Both the position numbers and the translations under genes were made by a program. The notes under the pieces are model-generated. The model saw nothing but the letters and a program-made list of their open reading frames with translations. It was not told where the DNA came from and did not search any database. Below are positions 1-7,946 of a stretch of 64,000 bases of DNA, one piece after another (positions within the stretch are counted from its first letter, which is position 1; the number at the start of each line of letters is the position of its first letter). Origin of the DNA: Pseudomonadota bacterium (GTDB lineage Bacteria; Pseudomonadota; Gammaproteobacteria; Burkholderiales; Burkholderiaceae_B). The stretch spans positions 62,001 to 126,000 of the forward strand of contig JAFAEO010000066.1 of the NCBI GenBank assembly GCA_023423975.1. The letters run 5' to 3'.

Positions 1-148
1 ATTGTCGCGTGTCGGCGCCTGCCGTGTGCAGACACAACAGCGGAATGCCCTGGCCTGCGGCTTCAATGTAGATGCGATGCGGCTTGCCGTGGAGCTGGAC
101 ATTGAGATATCTGCCGGTTACTGCGTCAAAGGTTGCCGTCATCATCAT
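1..148 (-). CDS. Alpha/beta hydrolase, N-terminal fragment
   Basis: Only the first 49 codons lie in the window; the rest is beyond base 1. The N-terminus has a beta-strand pattern followed by GQGIPLLCLHTAGADTRQ, which resembles the first strands and the oxyanion-hole loop of alpha/beta hydrolases (usually HG or HT-G). Three ATG codons stand in a row; the first overlaps the stop of the upstream gene as ATGA, which suggests translational coupling. It is the last visible gene of the minus-strand catabolic operon that begins at 5901. The substrate is unknown; an ester or enol-lactone would fit the lactonase-like and dehydrogenase neighbours, but this is inference. Confidence 0.6.
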   Translation of the reverse strand, partial: MMMTATFDAVTGRYLNVQLHGKPHRIYIEAAGQGIPLLCLHTAGADTRQ

Positions 149-525
149 TTCTCCGTGGAACGCAACAGCGCAAATAGTGCCTTGAAAAACAGCAAATGCG
201 ACATGAACGCATAAAGATTGCCTTCAATGATCAGCCGACGAAATTTCATCATCGCCAGCAGATCGTGATACTCCGGCCGGGGTATCGGTTGGAAAAATTC
301 ATTCCACACATTTTCGTCGGCGCGCAGTGCAAAGTCCCATTGGGGCATTGTGATTGCCGAGGCGTTGTGCACACGCATCCGGCCTTCCTGAATGGCAACC
401 AGATAGCGGCGCTCGCCCAGGGCAAACAGGAATGATGTGTTCAGGTGGCGGCCCCGCCAGGCCAGATGTTCCCTGTCTGCCAGTTGGGCAGGCCAGGCCG
501 CGATAATATCTTCATCGGATAACAT
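145..525 (-). CDS. Small SCP2-like hypothetical protein
   Basis: A 126-residue protein without signal peptide or membrane segment. The C-terminal half (about residues 70-120) has the layout of an SCP2 sterol-carrier fold: a W-rich strand, a short PRPEYHDL segment, then IIEGNLYAFMSHL, close to the usual 'V-x-GD-x-x-A-F-M' helix of SCP2 domains. The match is by eye and moderate. It sits 9 bases behind the metallohydrolase and overlaps the following alpha/beta hydrolase by four bases, so it is clearly part of the operon. Such small SCP2-like proteins often accompany hydrolases in catabolic operons and may bind a hydrophobic substrate or product. Function is not proven. Confidence 0.6.
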   Translation of the reverse strand: MLSDEDIIAAWPAQLADREHLAWRGRHLNTSFLFALGERRYLVAIQEGRMRVHNASAITMPQWDFALRADENVWNEFFQPIPRPEYHDLLAMMKFRRLIIEGNLYAFMSHLLFFKALFALLRSTEK

Positions 526-534
526 GAGTCTTCC

Positions 535-1320
535 TTAACCTGGCGTGACATCCAGGCGAAATATGGATGAGTGCATTTGCACACACGGGTAACGTGCAGC
601 CACCAGCGGGTCGTGACCGGGAATCAGGTGATCGTCAGACGGCACCAGGCTGCGTAGCGTACGGTAGCCCTGCAACATTTCTGTGACGTCGACAATAGCC
701 GGGAACGGATTGTCCGTTGTGAAGTTGCGATAGTAATGCATGGCATCCGAGGCCAGCACGATCGGTCCCCTGGCAGTATTGACCCTGACTGCCTGCAGAC
801 CGGGTGTGTGGCCACCAATACGAACCAGCTCGATGCCACCAGGCAGCGTGGCATTGCCATCGTGAAACTGGACTTTATCGGCGTATACCTTGCGAATCAC
901 TTGTGTAATATCATCTGCGGAAAAGAAATGGCGGAAGTTTTCAAAGCACATCCATTTGCCGGTGGCAAAATGCATTTCAGCTTCCTGCAGATGAATGGTC
1001 GCGTTGGGAAACTGCGCCACGTTGCCGGCATGATCGTAGTGCAGGTGCGTCAGGATAATATGGTCGATATGCTCGGGCTCGATGCCAAGCGATGCCAGCA
1101 ATACAATGGGCTCGTGCAGGAACTGCCGGTTGCGCTCAAGCGCAGAGCAACGGCTAAAGCCGGTGTCTACCAGAACGATCTGCTGCTCATCACGAATGAC
1201 CCAAAAATAAAAATCAAGCGGCATCGGACCATCGTGCGCATCTTTGTGCAGAAAGTTGTCTGCCGCATGGCGCACGACGGTTGCATATTTCAGGGCATAT
1301 ACCTGGTACTGCCTGTCCAC
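535..1320 (-). CDS. Metallo-beta-lactamase-fold hydrolase, AHL-lactonase-like
   Basis: A 261-residue cytoplasmic MBL-fold enzyme. The metal motif THLHYDH gives H92, H94, D96 and H97; the further ligands are H171 (GGHTPG), D192 (SDAMHYY) and H236 (PGHDP). The Tyr after SDAMH and the spacing match the N-acyl homoserine lactonase (AiiA/AttM) branch, which opens lactone rings and uses two zinc ions. Length is normal for that family. It starts 2 bases after the stop of the LivJ-type receptor gene. In this operon a role in opening a lactone intermediate of a carbon source is at least as likely as quorum quenching. Confidence 0.85.
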   Translation of the reverse strand: MDRQYQVYALKYATVVRHAADNFLHKDAHDGPMPLDFYFWVIRDEQQIVLVDTGFSRCSALERNRQFLHEPIVLLASLGIEPEHIDHIILTHLHYDHAGNVAQFPNATIHLQEAEMHFATGKWMCFENFRHFFSADDITQVIRKVYADKVQFHDGNATLPGGIELVRIGGHTPGLQAVRVNTARGPIVLASDAMHYYRNFTTDNPFPAIVDVTEMLQGYRTLRSLVPSDDHLIPGHDPLVAARYPCVQMHSSIFRLDVTPG

Positions 1321-1322
1321 GG

Positions 1323-2537
1323 TTATTTACTCCCCTTGACCAGCGGACATTCGCTTTCGGACAGTGGGTTGAAAGCCTCGGTGCCCGCAACCGTTTTTTC
1401 TATGTTGTAGTAATCCCAAGGTTCTTTTGACTCCTCCGGTTTTTTCACGGAAACCAGGTACACGTCGTGTATCAGCTTGCCATCTTCACGCAAAGAGGCG
1501 TTTCTGGCAAAGGCATCGTGTATTTTCATGGTTTTCATGGCTTTGATGACGTCAGCCACATCATCGCTTTTTGCCTGTTCGACGGCACGCAGGTAGTTCA
1601 AGACCGCAGAATATTGGCCAGCCTGCAATGCAGTTGGCATTTTTTTCATTTCCTTATAGAACCTGCTGGAAAATTTTCTGGTCTCGTCGTCCATATTCCA
1701 GTAGAAGGTCTCGGCAAAGTTCATGCCTTGTGCCGCCTGCAGACCTACGCCGTGCACATCGGTAATGCTCATGAGCATGGCAACGATTTTCTGGCTGGCA
1801 GTCAGGCCAAATTCATTGGCCTGTTTGATTTCATTTTGCAAATCTGCGCCGGCGCTGGCAAAGGCCACTGCATCTGCCTGGCTTTGCTGTGCTGTCAGCA
1901 GAAACGAAGAAAAATCATTGCCGGGGAAAGGATACCGGGTGCTGCCAATAACCTGGCCGCCGCTCTCCTTGATAAAGCGCTGACCATCGCTTTCCAGCGC
2001 ATGACCGAATGAATAATCCGCGGTCAGAAAATACCATTTTTTTGCACCATCTTGCACCAGCGGCACGGTGCCGACCTTGGCCAACGCGTAAGTATCGTAG
2101 ACCCACATCAGGTTAGTCGGTGAACAGTCTTTGCCCGTGATACGTGATGCACCGGCGCCTGTCACAATGGTCATTTTGTTTTTGATTTTTGCCAGATTCA
2201 TGACCGAGAGTGCGACTGCGCTGTTGCCCAGCTCAGTAATTACGTCGACATTCTCGCGGTCCAGCCACTCCCTCGCTTTGGCCGAGCCCACATCTGCCTT
2301 GTTCAGATGATCGGCGGTAATCACTTCGACAGGTTTGCCCAGAACCTTGCCGCCAAATTCTTCGACAGCGATTTTGGTGGCAAGAATGGATCCTGGGCCA
2401 ACGTTACCGGAATAGGTGCCGGATACGTCGGTCAATACGCCTATTTTTACAACGTCATCGGATATGGCACCGCTAGCAACGCTTGCATAGCCACCGCAGA
2501 GCGCGACCATGCTGATTGCCAATTTTCTCATTTTCAT
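1323..2537 (-). CDS. ABC transporter substrate-binding protein, LivJ/LivK type
   Basis: A 404-residue periplasmic receptor of the branched-chain amino acid (HAAT) family. The chosen ATG at 2537 has AGGAGA close upstream and gives a signal peptide, MKMRKLAISMVALCGG followed by ASVASGA. The mature part starts with the typical VKIGVLTDVSGTYSG. A longer open frame reaches 2684 but overlaps the aldehyde dehydrogenase and is not needed. No Liv permease or ATPase gene is near, so it would need a remote transporter. Members with this C-terminal half often bind aromatic or amide-like compounds rather than leucine; here the ligand is unknown. Confidence 0.85.
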   Translation of the reverse strand: MKMRKLAISMVALCGGYASVASGAISDDVVKIGVLTDVSGTYSGNVGPGSILATKIAVEEFGGKVLGKPVEVITADHLNKADVGSAKAREWLDRENVDVITELGNSAVALSVMNLAKIKNKMTIVTGAGASRITGKDCSPTNLMWVYDTYALAKVGTVPLVQDGAKKWYFLTADYSFGHALESDGQRFIKESGGQVIGSTRYPFPGNDFSSFLLTAQQSQADAVAFASAGADLQNEIKQANEFGLTASQKIVAMLMSITDVHGVGLQAAQGMNFAETFYWNMDDETRKFSSRFYKEMKKMPTALQAGQYSAVLNYLRAVEQAKSDDVADVIKAMKTMKIHDAFARNASLREDGKLIHDVYLVSVKKPEESKEPWDYYNIEKTVAGTEAFNPLSESECPLVKGSK

Positions 2538-2563
2538 AATTGTCTCCTGGCTGATATTGTTAT

Positions 2564-3994
2564 TTATAGCTGGCTGATGTACTTGGTATTGATAAATTGC
2601 TCCAGACCTTCGATGCCGCCTTCCTTGCCAAGGCCGCTGTCTTTGAGCCCGCCGAACGGCGTTTCCGGCAAGGAGGCCTGACAATGATTAATACATACCA
2701 CACCGCTTTGGATCATGTCGGAGGCCCGTTTGGCTGTCCGGCTGTTGAGGGTGAACACATAAGAGGCCAGTCCAAAGGGCAGGCGATTTGCTTCGCTGAT
2801 TGCTTGGTCAAACGTTGAAAACGACCGGATCAGCGCCAGGGGGCCGAAAGGTTCGGTATTGGCGGCGATACACTGGTTGTTGAAATCCCGGATTACCGTG
2901 GGCTGCACAAACCAACCTTTGCCTTTGATGACCTGGCCGCCGGCAACAATCTTGGCTCCGTTGGCTACCGCATCGTCAATGAGTTGTTCCATGGCCGCAT
3001 GTCGCCGCGGGTTTGCCATGGGGCCCATTTTTACGTCGTTGTCAAAGCCATTGCCTACCGAGATTTTGCTGACGGCGTCGGCCATTTTTGCGATGAAGGC
3101 TTCATAAATCGAATCCTGCACATAGATGCGTGTGGGCGATGTGCAGATCTGGCCGGAGTTTCTGAATTTGGCAGCAGTAATGTTTTTGACTGCTTCGTCA
3201 ATATCACAATCGTCAAACACCAGGACAGGTGCGTGCCCGCCCAGTTCCAGTGTGAGTCTCTTGAGGGTCGGCGCCGCCAGGGCCGCCAAATGTTTACCTA
3301 TTGCAGTGGATCCGGTAAAGGTGACCATTTTGATTTCCGGTGCCACCATCAACTGCTCCGAAATACTGCCCGGGTCACCGAATACGACATTAAGCACGCC
3401 GGCCGGAAACCCTGCATCCACCACGGCACGGGCGATTTCCAGTGCCACGCCGGCGGTCTCTTCGGACGGCTTGATCACCATCGTGCATCCGGCAGCCAGT
3501 GCACCTGCAATCTTGCGCGAGGGTGTAATGGCCGGCGCGTTCCAGCCCGCGAATGCCGCGACCGGTCCTACCGGCTCCTGAACAACCATCTGGCGAATGT
3601 CACGATTGCGACTGGGAATAATCCTCCCGTAAAGACGGCGGGCTTCTTCAGCTGCCCATTCAAACATTTCCGCAGCGACAATCACTTCGCCCATGGCTTC
3701 GGCCAGGGGTTTGCCCAATTCGTAGGTGATGGTTCGGGCAATCTGTTGCTGCCGCTGTCGCAACAGGACGCCTGTCTGCCGCAGAATGTCCGCGCGGGCA
3801 AGGGCCGAGGTATCCCGCCATTGGGCAAATGCCTTATCGGCGGCCGCAATGGCGCTGGCCACGTCATGCTGCGTTGCCATCGGCAGTTTTCCCAGCACCT
3901 GTTCTGTGGCTGGATCAATTACCTCAAGTGTTTCCCTGCCGGTTGCGTCGATCCACTGCCCGTCAATCAACAGGGCAAGTTGTGTGTATTGCAT
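2564..3994 (-). CDS. NAD(P)-dependent aldehyde dehydrogenase
   Basis: A 476-residue aldehyde dehydrogenase, close in layout to succinate-semialdehyde and glycolaldehyde dehydrogenases. The catalytic Cys is C284 in GQICTSP and the general base is E250 in LELGGHAP; the cofactor-binding GSTAIGK is at about 228-234. The substrate-side motif reads GWNAPAIT, where most family members have WNFP. It is 4 bases downstream of the Bug receptor gene and 26 bases upstream of the LivJ-type receptor. With the 3-hydroxyacid dehydrogenase at the operon head it can oxidise an alcohol or semialdehyde to an acid. The exact aldehyde cannot be read from sequence. Confidence 0.88.
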   Translation of the reverse strand: MQYTQLALLIDGQWIDATGRETLEVIDPATEQVLGKLPMATQHDVASAIAAADKAFAQWRDTSALARADILRQTGVLLRQRQQQIARTITYELGKPLAEAMGEVIVAAEMFEWAAEEARRLYGRIIPSRNRDIRQMVVQEPVGPVAAFAGWNAPAITPSRKIAGALAAGCTMVIKPSEETAGVALEIARAVVDAGFPAGVLNVVFGDPGSISEQLMVAPEIKMVTFTGSTAIGKHLAALAAPTLKRLTLELGGHAPVLVFDDCDIDEAVKNITAAKFRNSGQICTSPTRIYVQDSIYEAFIAKMADAVSKISVGNGFDNDVKMGPMANPRRHAAMEQLIDDAVANGAKIVAGGQVIKGKGWFVQPTVIRDFNNQCIAANTEPFGPLALIRSFSTFDQAISEANRLPFGLASYVFTLNSRTAKRASDMIQSGVVCINHCQASLPETPFGGLKDSGLGKEGGIEGLEQFINTKYISQL

Positions 3995-3998
3995 AGGT

Positions 3999-4976
3999 CT
4001 ACTCCACTTGTTCTATGTTGGCTTTCTTGATTACACCCGACCAGCGCGTCATCTCGGACCGGATATGAGCAGCGAACTCATCGGCAGTGCCGACAAAGGG
4101 AGACTGCCCCAGCGTTGCCAGTTTTTCCTTGGCCTGGTCGGTTGACATGACCTCTGTGATGGCAGCATTGAGCTTGGCGACAATTTCCGGTGGCATATCT
4201 GCCGGCCCGAGTACGCCATTCCAGGGCTCTGCGCTAAAGCCATCGATACCGCTTTCGCTGGCAACGGTTGGCATGCCCGGCTTCAGTTGGGACGGTCCGG
4301 TACTGGCGATGCCCAGGGCCTTCATTTTCCCTGCGGCTATTTGAGGGTCTGCTGCGATAATGCTTAGGAACGCCATATCAACGCGCCCCGCCACCAGATC
4401 GGATACTGCGGCAGAGTCACCCTTATAAGGGATATGCGTAATATCAATACCCGTCTGGCTTTTGAACCATTCGCCGGCCAGGTGGTTGACTGCGCCATTT
4501 CCTGCAGAGGCAAAAGTCAGGGCGCCCGGTTGTTTCTTTGCGCCTTGCACCAGGCTATTGATGGAACTGTAAGGCGAGGAGGCGGGCACGACCAGCAGAT
4601 ACGGATAACTGGCAACCGGGGCGATCGGGGTCAATTCCTTGAATACGTCGAATTTCACATTTTTCTTGAATACCGGTTCGATCGACAAGGTGCTGCTGCT
4701 GCCCAGCATGAGGGTGTAACCATCCGGCTTTTCCTTCTTTACCGATTGCAGGGCCAGAACGCCCGTTGCACCCGGGCGGTTCTCTACGACGACGGTTTGC
4801 CCGAGTTTTTCGGACAGGCCCTGGGCAAGATACCGTCCTACGATATCGGTAGGCCCGCCGGCTGAGAATCCGATGACCAGCGTCACCGGCTTTTCGGGAT
4901 AGGCTGCAGCAGCCGCTAGCGGCAAGACAAGCGCGCACGCAGCCAGTAGCCCGGCTCCGACTGTTTTTCTATTCAT
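3999..4976 (-). CDS. Bug-family (TctC-like) periplasmic receptor
   Basis: A 325-residue tripartite tricarboxylate transporter receptor. The signal peptide is MNRKTVGAGLLAACALVLPL ending in AAAAA, followed by the family start YPEKPVTLVIGFSAGGPTD. Later landmarks are VVENRPGATG, DGYTLMLGSS, ITHIPYKGDSAAVSDLVAGR and DMAFLS. Bug proteins bind carboxylates or amides in the periplasm; many are orphans without TctA/TctB, as here. It lies between the dehydrogenase gene (28 bases upstream) and the aldehyde dehydrogenase gene (4 bases downstream), so it is co-transcribed with catabolic enzymes and probably captures the pathway substrate. Confidence 0.92.
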   Translation of the reverse strand: MNRKTVGAGLLAACALVLPLAAAAAYPEKPVTLVIGFSAGGPTDIVGRYLAQGLSEKLGQTVVVENRPGATGVLALQSVKKEKPDGYTLMLGSSSTLSIEPVFKKNVKFDVFKELTPIAPVASYPYLLVVPASSPYSSINSLVQGAKKQPGALTFASAGNGAVNHLAGEWFKSQTGIDITHIPYKGDSAAVSDLVAGRVDMAFLSIIAADPQIAAGKMKALGIASTGPSQLKPGMPTVASESGIDGFSAEPWNGVLGPADMPPEIVAKLNAAITEVMSTDQAKEKLATLGQSPFVGTADEFAAHIRSEMTRWSGVIKKANIEQVE

Positions 4977-5004
4977 GATATTTCCTTTGAGGAACCGCCG
5001 TTGG

Positions 5005-5901
5005 CTATGCGTAACCTTTTTCGATCAGTTTGACCATGACCGGGTAGTACTCCTTGACGAACCCCGCATCGCGCGTCTGCTCAAGCAGCGAGTGCGTCAG
5101 TTTGGCGGCTTTGGCATCGACCTTTCCATCTTCGGCCAGCGTCAGCGCCAGCCTGATATCCTTGATGGCATATTCGGTAGGGAAGGTTTTTTCCGGGAAT
5201 GTATCTTTGGATAATGCCTTGAGGCCGGGATTGCGCAATACAAAGCTATCGGCAGAGCCTTTTGTCAGCGCATCGAACATCAGAGCCGGGTCTACACCAG
5301 CACGCTTGCCGATAACCAGTGATTCGGCAAGCGCCTGCACCGTCATGAAGACAATCATGTTGTTCATTATCTTGACGACCTGACCGCATCCTGTTTGTCC
5401 GCAAAGGACAATATCGCTGCCCATGGTTTCCAGATAGGGCTTGATCATCTCGAAGGTATTCGGTTCGGCGCCAACGGTAATCAGCAACGTGCCGTTTTTT
5501 GCGGCCTCCCGCATGCGGGCAACCGGCGCATCAATCAGTGTGACGCCCTGTTTTTGCAATGCCAGAGCCAGTTCACGCGTGCGGGCGACGTCGCTGGTGC
5601 TCATATCCACGACAAATTTAATGCGGCTGTTGCCCTCCGAGAATAGCCCGCCATCGCCCAGGCAGACCTCTTCGACCTGACTGATGCTTGGCAGGGAAAG
5701 AAACACAATGTCGGTATCCTGTGACATCTCTTTCAGAGATCCTGCGGCGATAGCGCCCATTGCTTCAAGGCGCCCAACCGGCTCGGGCTGGACATCATAA
5801 ACGTGGATCTTGCCCTTGCCACTGCGAATCAGATTGGCACACATGAACTCGCCCATCACGCCAACCCCGATGAAACCCAATACGTTGCTGCTCTCTTTCA
5901 T
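5005..5901 (-). CDS. NAD(P)-dependent 3-hydroxyacid dehydrogenase family protein
   Basis: A 298-residue member of the 3-hydroxyisobutyrate / tartronate-semialdehyde reductase family. The Rossmann motif GFIGVGVMGE is at residues 9-18 and the catalytic lysine is K177 in GQVVKIMNN. An odd point is the substrate loop: most relatives have DAPVSGG, here it is DAPVARMREAA, so substrate choice may differ. It is the first gene of the minus-strand operon that runs to base 1. RBS AGGAGA stands just before the ATG. Together with the aldehyde dehydrogenase it suggests a two-step oxidation of a hydroxyacid or alcohol. Confidence 0.87.
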   Translation of the reverse strand: MKESSNVLGFIGVGVMGEFMCANLIRSGKGKIHVYDVQPEPVGRLEAMGAIAAGSLKEMSQDTDIVFLSLPSISQVEEVCLGDGGLFSEGNSRIKFVVDMSTSDVARTRELALALQKQGVTLIDAPVARMREAAKNGTLLITVGAEPNTFEMIKPYLETMGSDIVLCGQTGCGQVVKIMNNMIVFMTVQALAESLVIGKRAGVDPALMFDALTKGSADSFVLRNPGLKALSKDTFPEKTFPTEYAIKDIRLALTLAEDGKVDAKAAKLTHSLLEQTRDAGFVKEYYPVMVKLIEKGYA

Positions 5902-6124
5902 TTACTGTCTCCTGATCAAATCTATTTTTACGTATCTTAGGAGACTGGGCCATGGCCGTTATGAAAAGTCATCAATGGAGCGTTCTGTTTTTGTGTAAGC
6001 TGACCGGACGTTCGAGTGGCCTGTTGCCCTGCAACGGATTCTTGATGATACGCAGTGGCGTGATCGTGTGTGAATGATTATCCGGGTCAGGAGAAGCAGA
6101 TAGCAAGGGCAAGGGTTACAGGGG

Positions 6125-6157
6125 CCTGTAGACGGCCATTAGGAGGCCGCTTACAGG
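6125..6157. repeat. Inverted repeat downstream of the GST gene
   Basis: Left arm CCTGTAGACGGCC and right arm GGCCGCTTACAGG can pair at 11 of 13 positions around a 7-base loop. It lies 18 bases past the stop of the minus-strand GST gene and may end or stabilise that transcript. There is no T-tract, so it is not a canonical terminator. Confidence 0.4.
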
Positions 6158-6174
6158 TTACCCCTATCAAAAAA

Positions 6175-6879
6175 TCAGGCACCGAACCGTTCGATCACCT
6201 CACTCAATGGCACATGACCCAGGAACACACCGGATCCTGCCGGTGTTTCGCCATCTTCTATTGCAGTTGCAAAGGAGACAGCAGGCGTGCGGCTAATGCG
6301 CTCGCGCATGGCAGCGATTTTGGGCCATCGGGTGGGCTCGGCCACCTGGTGGATTGCCAGCCATCGGGCTACGCCTGTAAAAATGGCATCGGCCAGACAG
6401 GGATGCGCGCCTAGCAGGAACGGGTTGTCGCCGACCATTTGCTCCAGTTTGTCGTGACGATTGATGACGCCGGCATTGCCCACTTGCTGTAATATCGTTT
6501 TTACTTGCGGGTCCGGGTTTTCCATTTCCCATGCCTGCCACAGCGGGACAAAAGCGCCGGTGAACCCCGTGTTGATAAAGGCCATGAGCTGATGCATGCG
6601 GTCAGTCTCAGCAGACCTGGGTGCAAAGCTGATTCGTCTTTCGGTGTCGCTGTCCTGCAGCCAGTTGGCAATCGCCATGGTCTCGGTCAGGACTTGTCCC
6701 TGATCGGTAATAAGGACCGGCGTTTCCCTCCTGGGATTGATGCGCAGATAGGGCGGCTCCTGCATTTCGCTTAGCATGTCTACCCGGCACAGGCGATATG
6801 GCTTGCCCAGCCATTCCATGGCTGCAATTAGTCCCATGGAGCTGCCGGCGGGAACGCCATAGAGTAAAATCGGTTCCAT
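6175..6879 (-). CDS. Glutathione S-transferase-like protein
   Basis: A 234-residue cytosolic protein with an N-terminal thioredoxin-like domain (ILLYGVPAGSSMGLIAAMEW, then ETPVLITDQGQVLTETMAIANWL) and an all-helical C-terminal domain. The TPVL cis-Pro and the TETMAIANWL helix are GST hallmarks (usual form S-E-S-x-A-I). ATG at 6879 is preferred over 6900 because GGAGAAT stands six bases before it. The N-terminal PAGSS loop is where the catalytic Ser or Tyr would be. It is divergent from an HxlR regulator with 115 bases between, so it is probably the regulator's target. The substrate is unknown. Confidence 0.85.
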   Translation of the reverse strand: MEPILLYGVPAGSSMGLIAAMEWLGKPYRLCRVDMLSEMQEPPYLRINPRRETPVLITDQGQVLTETMAIANWLQDSDTERRISFAPRSAETDRMHQLMAFINTGFTGAFVPLWQAWEMENPDPQVKTILQQVGNAGVINRHDKLEQMVGDNPFLLGAHPCLADAIFTGVARWLAIHQVAEPTRWPKIAAMRERISRTPAVSFATAIEDGETPAGSGVFLGHVPLSEVIERFGA

Positions 6880-6925
6880 CAAATATTCTCCGTAATTCAT
6901 GTGTGATAGCCAGTGTGGCTTGCGC

Positions 6926-6942
6926 ATGCATTATCGATGCAT
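6926..6942. promoter_or_regulatory. Candidate HxlR operator ATGCAT-N5-ATGCAT
   Basis: Two ATGCAT hexamers separated by TATCG form a 17-base symmetrical site between the divergent GST and HxlR genes. Winged-helix HxlR dimers bind such symmetrical sites in divergent promoters. The link is inferred from position and symmetry only. Confidence 0.5.
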
Positions 6943-6994
6943 ATTCAGTTCCATGTAAATTACGCACTTTTTGGTAACCACTATCGGAGGCATC

Positions 6995-7354
6995 ATGAAA
7001 GATCTGGTCTCTTACTGTCCCATCGAAGAAGTCATGCAGGTATTGAGCGGGCGCTGGCCGACGCTGCTGGTCTATTATCTGAAAGACGGCGTCAAGCGAT
7101 TCAGTGATCTGAAGCGGGACAATCCAACGGTCTCGCATAAGATGCTCACGTTTGAATTGCGCAAACTGGAAAATGCCGGCATTGTCCAACGCAAGGTGTT
7201 TGAGGGCTATCCCTTGCGTGTGGAATATTCCCTGACGACGGCAGGGCAGGGGCTTGTGCCGCTGATAGATGCGCTGGGCGATTGGTGGAACCACCTGCCA
7301 GCGGAGGCCTCCGTACCGCAGACACTGCAGCAACCAGCGTTCACGGGTCAATAA
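6995..7354 (+). CDS. HxlR-family transcriptional regulator
   Basis: A 119-residue winged-helix regulator. The N-terminal YCPIEEVMQVLSGRWPTLLV, with its early Cys, is typical of HxlR (C-P-x-x-x-x-L-x-x-I-x-G-K-W). The recognition helix falls around NPTVSHKMLTFELRKLE and the wing around VFEGYPLRVEYSLT. ATG 6995 has CGGAGG four bases upstream; an earlier in-frame ATG at 6971 lacks one. HxlR proteins often sense electrophiles or redox changes through the N-terminal Cys. Control of the divergent GST gene is the obvious guess. Confidence 0.9.
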   Translation: MKDLVSYCPIEEVMQVLSGRWPTLLVYYLKDGVKRFSDLKRDNPTVSHKMLTFELRKLENAGIVQRKVFEGYPLRVEYSLTTAGQGLVPLIDALGDWWNHLPAEASVPQTLQQPAFTGQ

Positions 7355-7610
7355 GCGAGCATGGTCTGTCCTTAGGCTAAAAGCAAAGTGAATCAAGGAC
7401 CGAATATCAAAATAAAAAGAACAGATTTAATAGTGTGATTTGTCTGGCATGCCCAGCGTTGCTACGCATGTTTTTTTTGATGATTTATACTTTTTGTCGA
7501 CAAGGGGCAGTGGTTTATCGCGACAAGTTGTCTATGGTCACGCAGAGCGCAGGCCTTGTAATAAATATGACTTGTCTATGTAATAGACTCTCTGCTCGGT
7601 ATCAATATAT

Positions 7611-7817
7611 ATGGCGGAGAGTAAATTGGTGAACGCTGAACTGACATTCGATCGTGATGGGCTGATAGAGCAGATTGATATCTACAAAAGACTAAAGCAG
7701 AACGGGTATCTGGAGTCTGCTCAAAAGGAACTGGAGTCTATCGAGCGTCTATTGGCACTCGTGCAGCAGTCGCACCCCACTGAATTTGAAGCATTGAAGG
7801 CCAGGCTCGCAGTTTAA
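7611..7817 (+). CDS. Small hypothetical protein, helical
   Basis: Up to 68 residues, rich in Glu, Gln, Leu and Lys, with a heptad-like pattern (IEQIDIYKRLKQ, then ESAQKELESIERLLALV) that predicts one or two long amphipathic helices. No Cys and no membrane segment. The ATG at 7611 has no Shine-Dalgarno sequence, while GGAGAG at 7616-7621 sits seven bases before an in-frame GTG at 7629, so the real start may be 7629 (62 residues). I do not recognise the family. It stands alone between the HxlR gene and a hairpin at 7848-7882. Confidence 0.55.
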   Translation: MAESKLVNAELTFDRDGLIEQIDIYKRLKQNGYLESAQKELESIERLLALVQQSHPTEFEALKARLAV

Positions 7818-7847
7818 GCCCTCGGGTAATGGGGTCACTGCATGAAA

Positions 7848-7882
7848 GCGTCAACCCCCGCAAACAGGATAGGGGCTGACGC
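7848..7882 (+). terminator. Putative terminator hairpin
   Basis: Arms GCGTCAACCCC and GGGGCTGACGC pair over 10 of 11 positions, followed by the fairly T-rich TTTGATTA. It lies 31 bases past the stop of the small plus-strand gene, so it can end that transcript. Confidence 0.5.
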
Positions 7883-7925
7883 TTTGATTACTTACGCTTT
7901 GATTGCTTACGCTTTGATTATTTAC
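7881..7925. repeat. Three tandem 15-base repeats
   Basis: GCTTTGATTACTTAC, GCTTTGATTGCTTAC and GCTTTGATTATTTAC follow each other directly. They lie between the hairpin at 7848-7882 and the 3' end of the minus-strand polyamine gene. A slipped-strand origin is likely; no function is evident. Confidence 0.75.
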
Positions 7926-7946
7926 TGCAACCCATCCGGGTAACAA

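Noticed and set aside
535..1320. Naming the MBL enzyme a quorum-quenching AHL lactonase
   Set aside because: Motifs fit the fold but its place inside a carbon-catabolic operon makes another lactone at least as likely; the substrate cannot be told from sequence.
736..1410. Long plus-strand open frame (224 codons) opposite the metallohydrolase
   Set aside because: It is antisense to a gene with intact metal motifs and has no recognisable protein pattern.
2984..4030. Very long antisense frame (348 codons) opposite the aldehyde dehydrogenase
   Set aside because: The minus-strand gene has all catalytic residues; the antisense frame reflects GC-rich codon structure.
7435..7632. 65-codon plus-strand frame upstream of the small helical protein
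   Set aside because: No ribosome site, no family pattern, and it overlaps the likely leader of the next gene.
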